From the NCBI GenBank assembly GCA_964504335.1, contig CAZDET010000012.1, positions 32,994 through 96,993 on the forward strand: a stretch of 64,000 nt of DNA, given 5' to 3'. The notes beneath the pieces were generated by a model. That model did no database searches, was not told where the DNA came from, and saw only the letters and a list, made by a program, of their open reading frames with translations. The position numbers were made by a program, and so were the translations under genes. Shown one piece after another: positions 38,401 through 46,358 of this stretch (positions within the stretch are counted from its first letter, which is position 1; the number at the start of each line of letters is the position of its first letter). This DNA comes from CAZDET01 sp964504335 (lineage in GTDB: Bacteria; Bacteroidota; Bacteroidia; Chitinophagales; Saprospiraceae).

Positions 38401-39346
38401 AGATGTCGATCGAGACGATCGAATCAGTGGTTTTGATGCGCTGGAAATTGGCCTAGGTGCCGATCGGGACGGGGCAGCTCGGTACTTCGGTACCACCTAC
38501 TTCACAGGGCAAGAAACCCCGGACTGGGAGATGGCCCACCGGGATGTGACTGGAAACGGCTCAATTAACCAGGCTGATTTTAAAGTGGTCCAAGATCGAT
38601 TTGGCACCACTGTAAGGGGTAGCTTCGCGGCTGTTCCGTACAATTCGGAAGTTGGTATCCCATTGGGTCTGGACTTAAGCCCGGTGCAGGATGCCACCCG
38701 CAAGACCGTCGATTTGTACCTTGGAACTGCCCAGCAGGCTGCGACTCAAGTGCACGGACTGACGTTTACCCTAGAATACGACCCGGTACTGATTGATCCA
38801 AGTTCGGTGGAGCTCGAACTATTGGACAGTTGGATGGGCAACCCCGATACGGATCAACTCTGGTCCTTCGTCCATCACGATACTCTGCTACACCGGTTCA
38901 CCTTGGTCCTGACCGCCCACGATGGAATTGATCGGGAGGGCTTTGGCGCTATCGCACTTCTGCGCTTCCAGCCTCGACTGCCCGTTGATGGGGGTCGAGC
39001 GGAAGCCGCCTTCAATTGGTTGGACGTGCGAGCGGTCGACAAATTCGGAATCGTTCGGGAATTGGCCGCCAATCGACAAGTACTTGCGTTCGAAGGTACG
39101 ACTTCTACTACCGAACCGGAGGCATTGAAAGACCTCCGGCTGTATCCAAATCCGACCACCGACCGATTGATCCTCGACACGGATGTACAGATTAATCAGT
39201 TGGCGCTACTCAACAGCCTTGGGCAATTTCTGATGCAGCTACCTCCCCAAAACCAGGTGGAGGTAAGTCGACTACCCGATGGATTGTACTGGTTGCGAAT
39301 TGCAACCCGCTTCGGAACTGTCTATCGGGCATTTGTAAAAGAATAA
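35444..39346 (+). CDS. Large T9SS cargo protein with SprB-like, cohesin-like and dockerin-like modules
   Basis: 1300 residues. Signal peptide MKRAFLFPLVGLVTLCTYSSIWA then QPTATIG. Domains in order: a cohesin-like beta-sandwich (~25-165), four or so SprB-type repeats (~175-565: CAENRNGQIAVSPIGAGPFTFQW, GNPGQILLEPPG...YTFQWNTGATT), and three cohesin-like modules (~570-980: NALDFSLSWDRSQLTWLGV, ATFDLELRWDTSHLYIEGI, SAFNLPLQWDTEVIQLEGI). Next are a dockerin-like segment from residue 987 (GDVDRDDRISGFDALEIGLG ... DVTGNGSINQADFKVVQDRFG), another cohesin-like module (~1065-1200), and a type A T9SS sorting domain (LRLYPNPTTDRLILD ... YRAFVKE). Cell-surface or released protein, role unknown. The domain limits are my estimate. 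Confidence 0.8.
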   Translation: MKRAFLFPLVGLVTLCTYSSIWAQPTATIGLETTTAVAGAGATATVYLISRDSFELSAFTVDHSFDGSSLRPINVVLRGTLPGDLSGSTIAPNVRRTNWTYGTPANHQVAPGDTLFGLQFEVLNSRYGGLDLALKTANLGYLGSDNTAQLYTSFYHIHGKISSNPEGGSFGIGAVNVQPVSCAENRNGQIAVSPIGAGPFTFQWTDPLGNSLSPAEDSILIDIPGGQYGLQITDNQDQIRRLTALIDNDSSFDWELFVQNEVCQRLVSAVSVIIEEENAADYTISWSTGDTTRALDPLLLDVGQYSVTVTNPDSSCSQGGIFAIDQSAGFELEASVVPTTCGGSSGSIQLHVVNGLPDQEPYRFIWNTGDTTASISNLNGDTYTVTVTASNGCESQEAIEVPSSSTIDLFTSVVVPNCNGNPGQILLEPPGPSADYTFQWNTGATTSTLLSLPSGTYEVTVTDTERNCMDRRQFDLPNAEPLVGGARIQCEQDTLAFLSLQLEGPYQLPLQLDFGGQVVSLQDSNDTVLLPVSDSTYSVEVTDIRNCSITFNNLLASCVPDPEPQVAIVPTQARYELRDTASVRARVTDFQRINALDFSLSWDRSQLTWLGVAFFDTTLLNQTHLSVDTSQADTGWVRLSWEAASPLNLPDGQWIYDLHFVAASEGISIIDADTSRFPVLFRELDGDILTPSFQEGRLEITPPGRELTVSICNTEAPVGTLVDVPVLIDGWENLATFDLELRWDTSHLYIEGIHGSEEHPLLDALVSSPTELQGGQLQFQFRDTAQTTFLLSDTTELFLRMRPRDTVQTAIQILGDQMEVTSKTGNPITLLVDNGSVTGIEGNVGARLYIAGAAAAPNDPFVDVPVFLSASSEISAFNLPLQWDTEVIQLEGISYSAEIDGFVTEQADTEPGYIELVLANHSFTTSFDRPSFVLHFSTAGSVDTGAIMLWSRNQSTASVSDALRPLPLVSGGGRLTTTNEEIIWPGDVDRDDRISGFDALEIGLGADRDGAARYFGTTYFTGQETPDWEMAHRDVTGNGSINQADFKVVQDRFGTTVRGSFAAVPYNSEVGIPLGLDLSPVQDATRKTVDLYLGTAQQAATQVHGLTFTLEYDPVLIDPSSVELELLDSWMGNPDTDQLWSFVHHDTLLHRFTLVLTAHDGIDREGFGAIALLRFQPRLPVDGGRAEAAFNWLDVRAVDKFGIVRELAANRQVLAFEGTTSTTEPEALKDLRLYPNPTTDRLILDTDVQINQLALLNSLGQFLMQLPPQNQVEVSRLPDGLYWLRIATRFGTVYRAFVKE

Positions 39347-39367
39347 ATTGCTTTTGTACTACCCTAT

Positions 39368-39417
39368 CGCCCCGCGGACAATCCGGGGGCAAACTTCCTT
39401 CTGGGGCGGGGCGTTTT
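39368..39417 (+). terminator. Probable intrinsic terminator
   Basis: CGCCCCGC (39368-39375) pairs with GCGGGGCG (39406-39413), followed by TTTT. The loop is long (30 nt) and has some internal pairing. It lies just past the stop of the 1300-residue protein gene. Confidence 0.5.
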
Positions 39418-39435
39418 GCCAAGAAAAGCACATCC

Positions 39436-40419
39436 ATGCGATTCTATCACCTGATTCTGTTTTGCCTGGTTTTTCCGTTCTTGGCTTGTAGCGCCTCTCC
39501 ACAGGAAGAGACTGTTGCCTCTGTTCCAGAAGATGATTCAATTCCCACTGCATTGGCTTCCGAAATAAAGGAGGTTGAAATGCCCAACGATAACCTCGTT
39601 CAAACCGAAGAAGCGCCTGTTGCCACCCGTCGCGATGCGGTGCGCAATGAAGCGCCTGCCACTCAACTGGCTCCGGACGCGGAGTCCTCTACGGCATCCT
39701 TCGAGCAGAATGAAGAATCTGTTACCTCCACAAATAATGAAGAGCTGCCCAAGGAAGAAGTAGCTTCTGAAAAAGCGAGCCCCGACCACAGCATTTGGGA
39801 TGGACTGCTCAATAAATTCGTCTCCGCTTCCGGAAAAGTCAACTACAACGGCTTCCGGTCGGCCACCGATCAGTTGAATGCCTATCTCTCTGAATTGGCT
39901 AAGGCTACGCCGACCGGCGATTGGTCGCGCGAATCGGCGATGGCCTATTGGATCAATGCCTACAATGCCTTCACGATCAAGCTAATTATCGACAACTGGC
40001 CCTTGCGCAGCATTCGTGCCATCGACAACGGTAATCCCTGGGACACGAAGTGGATTGAGCTCGGCGGAAAAACCTATTCCCTCAATCAAATCGAAAAAGA
40101 AATCCTGCTGCCCAAATACCAGGACCCCCGCATACATTTTGCCGTAAACTGCGCGGCTGCCTCCTGCCCGCCGCTCTACAACAATGCCTTTACCGCTGCT
40201 AACCTGAATAGCTCCTTGGAAAAACTGGCACGCAACTTCATCAATAATCCCCGCTACAACACGATCAGCAGCAGCGCAGCGGAGGTATCCAAAATATTCG
40301 AATGGTACGGTTCCGACTTCGGTGATGTGCGCACCTACCTCGACAAGTACGCCAAGGCAGACCTGGCGAAAGATGCGCCAATTACCTTCAAGGAATACGA
40401 TTGGGCCCTCAATAATTGA
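39436..40419 (+). CDS. DUF547 domain lipoprotein
   Basis: 327 residues. Lipoprotein signal ending FLAC|SASPQ (Cys18), then a ~90-residue acidic, low-complexity linker. DUF547 follows: HSIWDGLLNKFVSASGKVNYNGFRS, AMAYWINAYNAFTIKLIIDN, LGGKTYSLNQIEKEILLPKY, and IHFAVNCAAASCPPLYNNAF. The conserved Trp-Ile-Asn and CAAxSCP residues are present. The family is envelope-located in many bacteria with no assigned reaction. The rRNA methyltransferase gene starts 20 bp downstream. Confidence 0.85.
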   Translation: MRFYHLILFCLVFPFLACSASPQEETVASVPEDDSIPTALASEIKEVEMPNDNLVQTEEAPVATRRDAVRNEAPATQLAPDAESSTASFEQNEESVTSTNNEELPKEEVASEKASPDHSIWDGLLNKFVSASGKVNYNGFRSATDQLNAYLSELAKATPTGDWSRESAMAYWINAYNAFTIKLIIDNWPLRSIRAIDNGNPWDTKWIELGGKTYSLNQIEKEILLPKYQDPRIHFAVNCAAASCPPLYNNAFTAANLNSSLEKLARNFINNPRYNTISSSAAEVSKIFEWYGSDFGDVRTYLDKYAKADLAKDAPITFKEYDWALNN

Positions 40420-40438
40420 TCAATCCTGCTGGTGCCCC

Positions 40439-41806
40439 ATGACAACCGATGGCCCCACCTTGCTACCCGATGCCTTCCGCACTGCTATGGAAGAGCAATT
40501 TGGCGTATCCGAATTAGCTGACTTCGAGCGGGCATTGCGGCAACCGGTGCCGGTTAGTGTGCATAGAAACATTCTGAAGAAAATACATCAAGAAGAAAAT
40601 ACCGACGGAGTAAAATGGTATTCCAATGGAGTATACCTGCCCAAACGGCCTCGATTTACCCTGGACCCCCTATTCCACGCCGGAGCCTACTACGTACAGG
40701 AGGCATCCAGCATGTTTTTGGCCGAAGTAGTGCAGCAATTGGGGTTTGAACGACCCATTCGGGCATTGGATCTCTGCGGAGCTCCCGGTGGTAAATCGAC
40801 GTTGCTGGCTACCAACCTACCCGCGGGTAGTTTGCTGGTAGCGAACGAGGTTATTCGCAGTCGCTATCAGGTATTGCAATACAACCTCTACAAGTGGGCT
40901 TATCCCAACGTAGTTACTACTCCGCTCGACAGCAAGCAATACCGTAGCTTGGCCGGTTTTTTCGACCTGGTATTAGTAGATGCCCCCTGTTCGGGGGAAG
41001 GCCTTTTTAGGCGCGACCCGGCCGCTATTGAAGAATGGTCGCCGGCCCATGTGCAGCATTGCAGCCTCCGGCAGCAACGCATCCTCGCCGATGCCGCAGA
41101 ATTGGTGCGGCCGGGAGGTTTTCTGGTGTATTCTACGTGCACGTTCAACCACAAGGAGAACGGGTCCAATGCGTCGTGGCTACTCCATCGATTTCCCTTC
41201 GAGCGCTATCCGATCGATGTCGACGCTTCCTGGAATATCCTGGAATTACCATTTGGGCTTCAATTTCTTCCCCACCGGGTCCGTGGCGAAGGGTTGTTTC
41301 TGTCCGTATTCCACAGAAGGGGCGATTTTCCGGATGTTGCGACCCAAAAAACCATTCCCTTCAAGCATCTGCTACCCCTCAACCGCTCCCATCAACCCCT
41401 GGTATCCTCCTGGATACAAGCGGGCGCGGACTACCACTTCTTCACCGACAAAGCCTCGACCATCTTTGCGCTTCCGGAATCCGCGCTGGCTGACGTGCAG
41501 CAACTGGCGGCCCACCTTCCTCGCATCGATTTAGGGTTTCCCATCGGCCAGATTAAGGGTAAACAGCTGATTCCACACCCTGCCCTGGCCTTCCAACCGG
41601 CGCTTGCGCCCACTATTCCCCGGCTGGAAGTAGATCGGGATACCGCTCTTCAATTGCTGCGCAAAGCAACACCGGCTCTGCCCAATGCCAGCCGGGGATG
41701 GCAGTTGATTACTTACGAAAACCTGGGGCTACTGTGGATAAAAGGGCTGGGAAATCGCTACAACAATTACTATCCAAAGGAATGGCGGATACGGCTAACA
41801 ACTTAA
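40439..41806 (+). CDS. RsmF/NOP2-type rRNA (cytosine-C5) methyltransferase
   Basis: 455 residues. N-terminal RNA-binding part (LPDAFRTAMEEQFG), then SAM-binding LDLCGAPGGKSTLLATNLPAG. The two catalytic cysteines lie in VDAPCSGEGLFRRDP and VYSTCTFNHKENG. A C-terminal RsmF/PUA-like region follows (GWQLITYENLGLLWIKGLGNRYNNYYPKEWRI). It makes m5C in rRNA or tRNA; the exact target base is not readable from sequence. The frame is open from 40322 inside the DUF547 gene, but the ATG at 40439 is the first that fits the family. Confidence 0.9.
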   Translation: MTTDGPTLLPDAFRTAMEEQFGVSELADFERALRQPVPVSVHRNILKKIHQEENTDGVKWYSNGVYLPKRPRFTLDPLFHAGAYYVQEASSMFLAEVVQQLGFERPIRALDLCGAPGGKSTLLATNLPAGSLLVANEVIRSRYQVLQYNLYKWAYPNVVTTPLDSKQYRSLAGFFDLVLVDAPCSGEGLFRRDPAAIEEWSPAHVQHCSLRQQRILADAAELVRPGGFLVYSTCTFNHKENGSNASWLLHRFPFERYPIDVDASWNILELPFGLQFLPHRVRGEGLFLSVFHRRGDFPDVATQKTIPFKHLLPLNRSHQPLVSSWIQAGADYHFFTDKASTIFALPESALADVQQLAAHLPRIDLGFPIGQIKGKQLIPHPALAFQPALAPTIPRLEVDRDTALQLLRKATPALPNASRGWQLITYENLGLLWIKGLGNRYNNYYPKEWRIRLTT

Positions 41807-41815
41807 AGCCTCCGT

Positions 41816-42400
41816 TCACTGGCTTGCTCCAAACAATTCCGCTTCCACCAGTTCACAGATCAAGTGTCCCACCAAAATGTGGCACTCCTGAATGCGGGCA
41901 CTCGAAGCGGCGGGCATGTTGAGCAGGTAATCGACACGATCGGCTAGCTGCCCACCCGTCTGGCCGGTCATTCCGACGACGTGCATGCCGATGCGCTTAG
42001 CCGCCTCGGCGGCGCGGAGGACATTCGGAGAGTTGCCCGAAGTAGACAGGGCAAACAGCACATCGCCTTCGCGGCCCATGGCCATCGTCAGGCGGGCAAA
42101 GGTCGTTTCGTAATCGTAATCGTTGGCTACCGCGGTAAGGAAGGAAGTGTTGACGTGCATCGCCTCAGCAAACAGAGGGGGGCGATCCAGCAGGAAGCGG
42201 CCCGATAGTTCGGCCGCCAGATGCTGCGCATCGGCTGCACTGCCGCCATTTCCGCAAAACAACACCTTGGCGTCTGCTCGAAAGGCGGCAATACACAAAC
42301 GGGCAACCGACTCGATCCGTTGTTGCAGGGCCACGTCTTCCAGCAATTGTTGCTGCACCTGGAAATGATCCGTCAGGACGGCGCGAATTCGGCTTTGCAT
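41816..42400 (-). CDS. gmhA: Phosphoheptose isomerase GmhA-like SIS protein
   Basis: 194 residues. SIS domain: FCGNGGSAADAQHLAAELSGRF, FALSTSGNSPNVLRAAEAAK, and the C-terminal metal ligands QECHILVGHLICELVE. It isomerizes sedoheptulose-7-phosphate to D-glycero-D-manno-heptose-7-phosphate for LPS core or heptose pathways. Length and the Gln-His-His pattern match GmhA rather than larger SIS sugar isomerases. It lies 3 bp downstream of the DUF6495-like gene on the same strand and ends 9 bp from the convergent methyltransferase gene. Confidence 0.88.
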   Translation of the reverse strand: MQSRIRAVLTDHFQVQQQLLEDVALQQRIESVARLCIAAFRADAKVLFCGNGGSAADAQHLAAELSGRFLLDRPPLFAEAMHVNTSFLTAVANDYDYETTFARLTMAMGREGDVLFALSTSGNSPNVLRAAEAAKRIGMHVVGMTGQTGGQLADRVDYLLNMPAASSARIQECHILVGHLICELVEAELFGASQ

Positions 42401-42403
42401 ACG

Positions 42404-42886
42404 CTACTGCTTGAGGCTTTCGAGGGTTTGATACAGGTTGCCGTCCTTCGATATGAGGGCCCCGTTTTCCATCAGCTCAAACAAATCCTCTTCGCGCGAC
42501 TTGCGGTAGGCGCGCTCACCGGAAAAGAATTTGAGTGCGGCTCCGGATACATTGAGCATTTGGAGCATGCGATCGGGCGGCAAATTCTGAGTGAAATCGA
42601 GCGTTGTTTCTCCTTCGATGAGCAGGCCGTTCATCAGGATGCGGTCGTCCAGGCAGTGAAAGGTGCGCAGATCCCTGGGGCGTTTCCAATCGAGATAGCG
42701 AATATCTGTCAGAACGCGCTCGAACACCAACTCACTAAACTGATCCAACAACTGGTCGGTGCGGTGGGGTTCCGAATTTTTTATGCGTTCCCACTCGTCG
42801 GCAGGCAACCCATTTACGGCCAAAAACCGTATAAACTCATCGCGAAGCTCGTTGAACTCATCCTGGTAGAGACGGCGGTATTTCAT
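42404..42886 (-). CDS. Conserved Bacteroidota protein (DUF6495-like)
   Basis: 160 residues from ATG 42886 (MKYRRLYQDEFNELRDEFI); the frame stays open to 42961. Soluble, acidic, mostly helical, no signal peptide. It contains FLAVNGLPADEWERIKNSEP and FSELVFERVLTDIRYLDW. From memory this resembles the Bacteroidota-restricted DUF6495 family; function unknown. It is immediately upstream of gmhA, in the same operon. Confidence 0.7.
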   Translation of the reverse strand: MKYRRLYQDEFNELRDEFIRFLAVNGLPADEWERIKNSEPHRTDQLLDQFSELVFERVLTDIRYLDWKRPRDLRTFHCLDDRILMNGLLIEGETTLDFTQNLPPDRMLQMLNVSGAALKFFSGERAYRKSREEDLFELMENGALISKDGNLYQTLESLKQ

Positions 42887-42991
42887 TTGATGCAATGTTC
42901 CTTCAATCGGCGCAAAGCAACAAAAAGATTTGCAATCCCGCTTGGTATTCAGGTGATTCAATATCTTCGCGCCAGTTAAATTCGGGCAACT

Positions 42992-43840
42992 ATGGAATTT
43001 GTACTACCGGACCTAGGCAGCGCCGGCGTGTGGATGAGCCTGCTCACACTGACCTTTTTGGAGATTGTTCTCGGTATTGACAATATCATCTTCATTTCCA
43101 TCGCCGCCGGGCGGTTGCCTGAAAACGAACGGGCAAAGGCCACCAACATTGGGCTGATCCTCGCCATGGCCATGCGCATTGTACTCCTCTTCGGCATTTC
43201 CATACTGGTCTCCCTTCGCGATCCGGTCATTTCCCTCCACAACGGTTATATCAAAATGGGCCTCACCGGCCAGAGCATCATCCTCATCCTGGGTGGGGTG
43301 TTTCTGTTGTATAAGGCCACCTCAGAAATCCACCACAAGCTGGAGGGGGCCGCCGCCCACGCAGATGGAGAAAACAGCCAGAAGAAAAGCACGTTAAACC
43401 GCGTCATTGCCCAGATTACCCTGATCAACATCGTATTCAGTTTCGACTCCATATTAACCGCCGTAGGAATGACCAGCGGTGTCCAAGGGGCGCTCGTTAT
43501 CATGGTCATCGCGGTGGTGCTCTCCGTGGTAATCATGATGCTCTTTGCTACGCCGGTCGGCAATTTTGTGAATAAGCACCCGACCATTCAGATGCTGGGA
43601 CTGGCCTTCCTCATTCTCATCGGGTTCATGCTGATCGCTGAAGGAGCGCACCTCGGGCACCTCGTTATTGCAGGAGCGGAAGTCGGAGCCGTTCCAAAAG
43701 GGTACTTGTATTTCGCAATCACCTTCTCACTATTTGTCGAATTCTTAAACATGCGGCTGCGCCGAAACCGGGACGATAAACCGGTCCAACTGCACGGCGT
43801 CCAGGAAGAAGCCGTACGCGAGGGAGTGCTTCAGTCGTAG
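42992..43840 (+). CDS. TerC family integral membrane protein
   Basis: 282 residues with about seven membrane segments. TerC signatures: LTFLEIVLGIDNIIFISIAAGRLP (GxDN in the first segment) and TLINIVFSFDSILTAVGMTSG (FxxDS in the middle), with a final segment LYFAITFSLFVEFLNMRLR. TerC-family proteins are metal (Mn, Ca) exporters or resistance-associated membrane proteins; tellurite resistance is the historical name only. The glycosyltransferase gene starts 3 bp downstream, which suggests one operon. Confidence 0.9.
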   Translation: MEFVLPDLGSAGVWMSLLTLTFLEIVLGIDNIIFISIAAGRLPENERAKATNIGLILAMAMRIVLLFGISILVSLRDPVISLHNGYIKMGLTGQSIILILGGVFLLYKATSEIHHKLEGAAAHADGENSQKKSTLNRVIAQITLINIVFSFDSILTAVGMTSGVQGALVIMVIAVVLSVVIMMLFATPVGNFVNKHPTIQMLGLAFLILIGFMLIAEGAHLGHLVIAGAEVGAVPKGYLYFAITFSLFVEFLNMRLRRNRDDKPVQLHGVQEEAVREGVLQS

Positions 43841-43843
43841 CCT

Positions 43844-45310
43844 ATGTCCAAGCAACATCAAACGATTGCGATTGCCGGTTTTCTAATCGGAATCACCATT
43901 CTATTGCGCTATTTCAGCTTTTTCACCTCGGTGATCGACCACGATGAGAGTACGTATATCGTGATCGCCCAGGAAATGTTGGCGGGAAAGACGTACCTGG
44001 TCGATCTCATCGATACCAAGCCCGTCGGTATTTTTTTGATTTATGCGGGCATGCTCCAGCTCGCGGGAAATTCCATCGTTCTGCTCCGGTTGCTGACCAG
44101 TATCTGGATTGGCATCACTGCCTTTTTGCTGTTTCGCCTCGGCGAACGGGCTACCGGTAGCCGGGAGGTGGGATGGGCCGCCGGAGTACTCTACCCACTT
44201 TTCTGTAGTAGTTGGGCCTACTACGGAATTTCTCCCAATACCGAGTTGTTTTACAACCTGTTCACTGTAGCAGCCGTACTGATTGTGTGGCAAGCCAAAC
44301 AAGGCGTTTGGCCCTACCTCTTTGCGGGATTGTTGCTGGGAGGGGCCTTTATTATCAAATACACCATTGCGGCCGATGCGTTCGCCCTCGGATTGCTGGT
44401 ACTCCACCGGGGTTGGCGAGAACGGCGGTTCTGGGAAGCTGCCTGCTACCGCGCCCTTCCAATGACGGCGATCTTCTTCCTTCCCATCGGTCTTTGCACC
44501 CTGTTCTACTGGCAAATCGGCGAGTTAGATACGTTTTACCACTACACCTTCGAAACCACCCGCCGGTATCTGGTCGATAGCCCCTGGTCGAAACGCTTCC
44601 TCTTTCTGCTCGAATTTCCAGGACGATTTCTGCCGATGAGCTTGCTGGCGATCGCCGGCCTGACGTTCCGCATTTCGGCCGACCGGCACTGGCAGCGGTT
44701 TTTATTGATTTGGCTGCTTTGCGTCGGTATCATGGTACTGCTGCCCGGGAAGCGATTCGGCCATTACCAAATTCAATTAATGCCGGCCGCTGCCCTTCTA
44801 GCCGCCAACTTCTTCCATCCTTTCCGCACCAAACTCGTTCGGTGGCATACCTTTGGATGGCGGCTCCTGGTTGCCCTCTACTTCCTCATTGTGCTCCTGA
44901 ATTGGAATTCGTACCGCGACCGCCCCGATGAATCACGCATCGTTGTAAATTATTTAGAAGAGCAACTTACTCCAGGCGACTTGGTGTACCCGGGTGATTT
45001 TCATCAAATCGTCTACTTTTTACTCGATCAGCGGGTGCTGACACCCTACGTTCATTCTTCCTTGCTATTCGATGAAGGCCACATCGATATGCTACAGATC
45101 GACCCTGCAGCGGAAGGGAGGGCCGTCCTGGCGCAAAAGCCCCGCTTTGTGCTTTTGAGAACAGACTACCCGAATCTCCCGTTGAAGCTTACCTTTTACC
45201 AAGATTACCGAATAATCAAGTCCTTCCCCCAATTTGAGTTAAATGTGTGGGAACGGAAATACCCCGACCATGCGAATTCTCGTCATCAGCGATTATCGGG
45301 CTCCCGTTAA
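43844..45310 (+). CDS. Membrane glycosyltransferase, GT39/ArnT-like
   Basis: 488 residues with ~11 membrane helices. The first periplasmic loop carries the acidic catalytic motif of GT-C enzymes, VIDHDESTYIVIAQEMLAGK, then DLIDTKPVGIFLIYAGMLQL. A soluble C-terminal part follows (VYPGDFHQIVYFLLDQRVLTPY). It transfers a sugar from a polyprenyl-phosphate donor to a protein or lipid on the periplasmic face; acceptor unknown. The 3' end overlaps the next glycosyltransferase gene by 41 bp. Confidence 0.85.
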   Translation: MSKQHQTIAIAGFLIGITILLRYFSFFTSVIDHDESTYIVIAQEMLAGKTYLVDLIDTKPVGIFLIYAGMLQLAGNSIVLLRLLTSIWIGITAFLLFRLGERATGSREVGWAAGVLYPLFCSSWAYYGISPNTELFYNLFTVAAVLIVWQAKQGVWPYLFAGLLLGGAFIIKYTIAADAFALGLLVLHRGWRERRFWEAACYRALPMTAIFFLPIGLCTLFYWQIGELDTFYHYTFETTRRYLVDSPWSKRFLFLLEFPGRFLPMSLLAIAGLTFRISADRHWQRFLLIWLLCVGIMVLLPGKRFGHYQIQLMPAAALLAANFFHPFRTKLVRWHTFGWRLLVALYFLIVLLNWNSYRDRPDESRIVVNYLEEQLTPGDLVYPGDFHQIVYFLLDQRVLTPYVHSSLLFDEGHIDMLQIDPAAEGRAVLAQKPRFVLLRTDYPNLPLKLTFYQDYRIIKSFPQFELNVWERKYPDHANSRHQRLSGSR

Positions 45311-46358
45311 TGTGGTCCGATCGGAAGGAGCCATCTTTATAGGATTGCAGAGCAGGGGGCATGCCGTAACGGTGATGACCCGTGCCGATGCTCCCTATAC
45401 CGACCAGTTGCGGGAAGCGGGCATCACCGTTATCGACTTCCTTCCTGCGGGTAAAATGAGTCGCCAATCCGTGGCAACTATCCGTCAAGTATTGGTCGAG
45501 GGGGCATACGATATTATGCACTTATTCAACAAGAAAGCGGCCATCAACGGAATTCGTGCCGCAAGGGGGCTTCCCGTAAAAATCCTCCTCTACCGGGGCT
45601 ACGCCGGCAACGTACACTGGTGGGATCCTACTGCCTACTTTTCCTGGCTCCACCCCCGGGTGGATGCCATTACTTGCGTTTCTCCCGCCGTCAAGGAAGA
45701 ATTCGACCGTCTGCCCACCTTTCCCTCCTCCAAAGCCGTCGTGGTAAGCAAGGGGCACGATGCCCAATGGTACGAAGGTATCCCCGCAGCCGATTTGAGC
45801 GCCTTCCAACTACCTCCAGACCGGGTGCTGTTTACCATGGTAGCCAACGCTCGCCGGATGAAAGGCCTGAAATACCTGGTCGCTGCCATCGAGCAATTGC
45901 CCGCCGATCTCCCGGCCGCGTTCCTGCTGGTTGGTCGCGGACTCGATGCCGATTGGGTACGTAGCCGCATCCGCGACACGCCCTACGCCAGCCGAACAGC
46001 CTACGCCGGCTTCCGAACGGACGTCCTGTCCTTGGTGCAGGCCAGCGATATAGGGGTATTGCCGAGCATCAAAGGAGAAGGACTCAGCAAAACTGCACTC
46101 GAATTCATGTTTCTCGGAAAAGCCATGATCCTCACCAGTATCGGCGGCAACCGCGAGCTAGGGATCGATGGGCAGACGGCCAAAGTCGTGCCGCCCAAAG
46201 ACGCAACTGCGCTCGCCCGGGCAATTGAAGCATTGAGCCGGGATGCCAATTTGCGACAACACCTGGCGGAAGGCGGAAAACGACATGTGCGCACTCAATT
46301 TACTACGAAGCGGAGTGTTCGGGAGATGGAGGAATTGTATCAACGCCTTGTCGGATGA
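45270..46358 (+). CDS. Glycosyltransferase family 4 (GT-B)
   Basis: 362 residues. N-terminal Rossmann half RILVISDYRAPVNVVRSEGAIF, interdomain region ITCVSPAVKEEFDRLP, donor-binding half FTMVANARRMKGLKYLVAAIE, VGRGLDADW, and the E-x7-E type motif SIKGEGLSKTALEFMFLGKAMI. Cytoplasmic nucleotide-sugar transferase, probably for glycan or lipid glycosylation with the upstream GT39-like enzyme. Start at 45270 (MRILVISDY), overlapping the previous gene by 41 bp. Its 3' end overlaps the convergent amine-oxidase gene by 56 bp. Confidence 0.88.
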   Translation: MRILVISDYRAPVNVVRSEGAIFIGLQSRGHAVTVMTRADAPYTDQLREAGITVIDFLPAGKMSRQSVATIRQVLVEGAYDIMHLFNKKAAINGIRAARGLPVKILLYRGYAGNVHWWDPTAYFSWLHPRVDAITCVSPAVKEEFDRLPTFPSSKAVVVSKGHDAQWYEGIPAADLSAFQLPPDRVLFTMVANARRMKGLKYLVAAIEQLPADLPAAFLLVGRGLDADWVRSRIRDTPYASRTAYAGFRTDVLSLVQASDIGVLPSIKGEGLSKTALEFMFLGKAMILTSIGGNRELGIDGQTAKVVPPKDATALARAIEALSRDANLRQHLAEGGKRHVRTQFTTKRSVREMEELYQRLVG

